This document shows, piece by piece, positions 13,875 through 14,284 of a DNA stretch of 14,284 nt. The notes under the pieces are model-generated. The model was not told where the DNA came from and made no database searches. It saw only the letters and a program-made list of their open reading frames with translations. Position 1 is the stretch's first letter, and every line of letters starts with the position of its first letter. A program made the translations under genes and the position numbers. The stretch comes from Minisyncoccota bacterium. Its GTDB lineage: Bacteria > Verrucomicrobiota > Lentisphaeria > Oligosphaerales > MVZH01. The stretch is taken from assembly GCA_021734725.1 (NCBI GenBank), contig JAIPIM010000069.1, positions 1 through 14,284 on the forward strand. Reading direction: 5' to 3'.

Positions 13875-13963
13875 TTATGTGGAGTTGGGCCGATCTCAAG
13901 GAACCATTGCCGTTGAAGCCAAGGTTAGGTATCCCTGAGATGGCACCATTCTACTCCACATAA
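13875..13963. repeat. 89-base imperfect hairpin with TTATGTGGAGT arms
   Basis: The outer arms TTATGTGGAGT (13875-13885) and ACTCCACATAA (13953-13963) are a perfect 11-bp match. Nested inside are ATCTCAAGG/CCCTGAGAT (13893-13901 and 13933-13941, 8 of 9), then AACC/GGTT (13902-13905 and 13923-13926), then TTG/CAA with a bulged A. The right arm ends one base before the recombinase stop codon. It could be a single-strand recombination site, a recombinase-binding inverted pair, or a terminator, although no T-run is present. Confidence 0.55.
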
Positions 13964-14284
13964 TTACAGTGCTGAGAGCCACTCGAGCAGATCCGGATCA
14001 CGTCGCCACGACGGTCCAGTGTTCTTTGTCTTTGGCAACAAGTGTTCGCAGGCCTGGAGTGTCTTTCGCTTCATTTCCAGGTCGATTTCGACATAGCCAT
14101 GCGTCGTCTCGATGGATGCGTGTCCCAGCCAGGAGCGAATCATGTTGAGTTCCACATTGGATTGCAGCAGGTGCATGGCTGTGGTGTGTCGAATGGTGTG
14201 TGGCGTGATCGGTCGTGTCAGCAGGGACGGACAATGCTCTGCAGCGAGAGCCACGCGACGGTCGAGGATATAGCGCAGACCAAA
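13964..14284 (-). CDS. Tyrosine recombinase/integrase, C-terminal part
   Basis: The frame is open on the minus strand from the right edge to the TAA at 13964-13966, giving 106 residues; the GTG at 14254 is internal, not the start. It holds the catalytic C-terminal domain: FGLRYILDRRVALAAE, then TPHTIRHTTAMHLL with HxxR, then MIRSWLGHASIETTHGYVEIDLEMKRKTL with the second catalytic His of the LGH motif and the Tyr nucleophile in HGY. The ending WRRDPDLLEWLSAL resembles a subgroup I associate with recombinase-in-trio (RIT) elements and some IS91-associated integrases; that is from memory. It reads towards the radC break and is the probable recombinase of the inserted element. Further recombinase genes would be expected upstream, outside the window. 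Confidence 0.9.
   Translation of the reverse strand, partial: FGLRYILDRRVALAAEHCPSLLTRPITPHTIRHTTAMHLLQSNVELNMIRSWLGHASIETTHGYVEIDLEMKRKTLQACEHLLPKTKNTGPSWRRDPDLLEWLSAL

Noticed and set aside
13875..13963. Integron attC site
   Set aside because: The hairpin shape is similar, but the RYYYAAC and GTTRRRY core boxes are not in the required positions.
1..14284. CRISPR array or complete insertion sequence
   Set aside because: No regular repeat-spacer pattern is seen, and no complete transposase with paired ends is inside the window; only one end of a recombinase element is present.

Overview
The window looks like chromosomal DNA of a moderately GC-rich, Gram-negative-type bacterium. The mix of a BcsA/XagB-like glycosyltransferase, an orphan PtsN-type EIIA, a DUF2760/double-Hsp70 cassette, xylose isomerase next to a ThuA-like protein, and a small repeat with GGGAGGGCTTCCAC units fits the PVC/Kiritimatiellota-Lentisphaerota group or a similar lineage. 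That placement is inference; no rRNA or other strong marker is present.

Layout, left to right. (i) 1-2940, plus strand: the 3' part of a membrane glycosyltransferase family 2 gene, followed 11 bases later by a polytopic membrane protein of unknown function; together they look like a polysaccharide synthesis or export unit. (ii) 3072-4014, plus strand: a short C4 zinc-ribbon protein, a 157-base gap rich in potential RNA structure, and an orphan PTS EIIA protein. (iii) 4015-4261: a convergent gap with a degenerate direct repeat. (iv) 4262-12473, minus strand, read right to left: prmA, then xylA, a ThuA-like gene, a DUF2760 gene, a 607-residue Hsp70-type ATPase and a 918-residue Hsp70 with a DUF3731 tail. 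The small gaps from xylA to the second Hsp70 suggest one transcription unit, with a candidate promoter overlapping the prmA stop codon. (v) 12610-12683: tRNA-Gly(CCC) with an encoded CCA. (vi) 12684-13279: about 600 bases with no convincing gene but several regulatory-looking signals. (vii) 13280-14284: a radC gene broken after codon 184, then the end of a mobile element whose tyrosine recombinase runs leftward and off the right edge.

The part most worth attention is 13826-13976. The junction carries five copies of a 10-bp motif close to TTATGTGGAG. Two of them are back to back and form a 20-bp palindrome that starts exactly at the radC break. Matching bases in radC on one side and in the element on the other extend this to a 12-8-12 inverted repeat of lox-like geometry. 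An 89-base stretch next to it can fold into a long imperfect hairpin that ends one base before the recombinase stop codon. This looks like the recombination end of a tyrosine-recombinase element, possibly related to the recombinase-in-trio (RIT) class.
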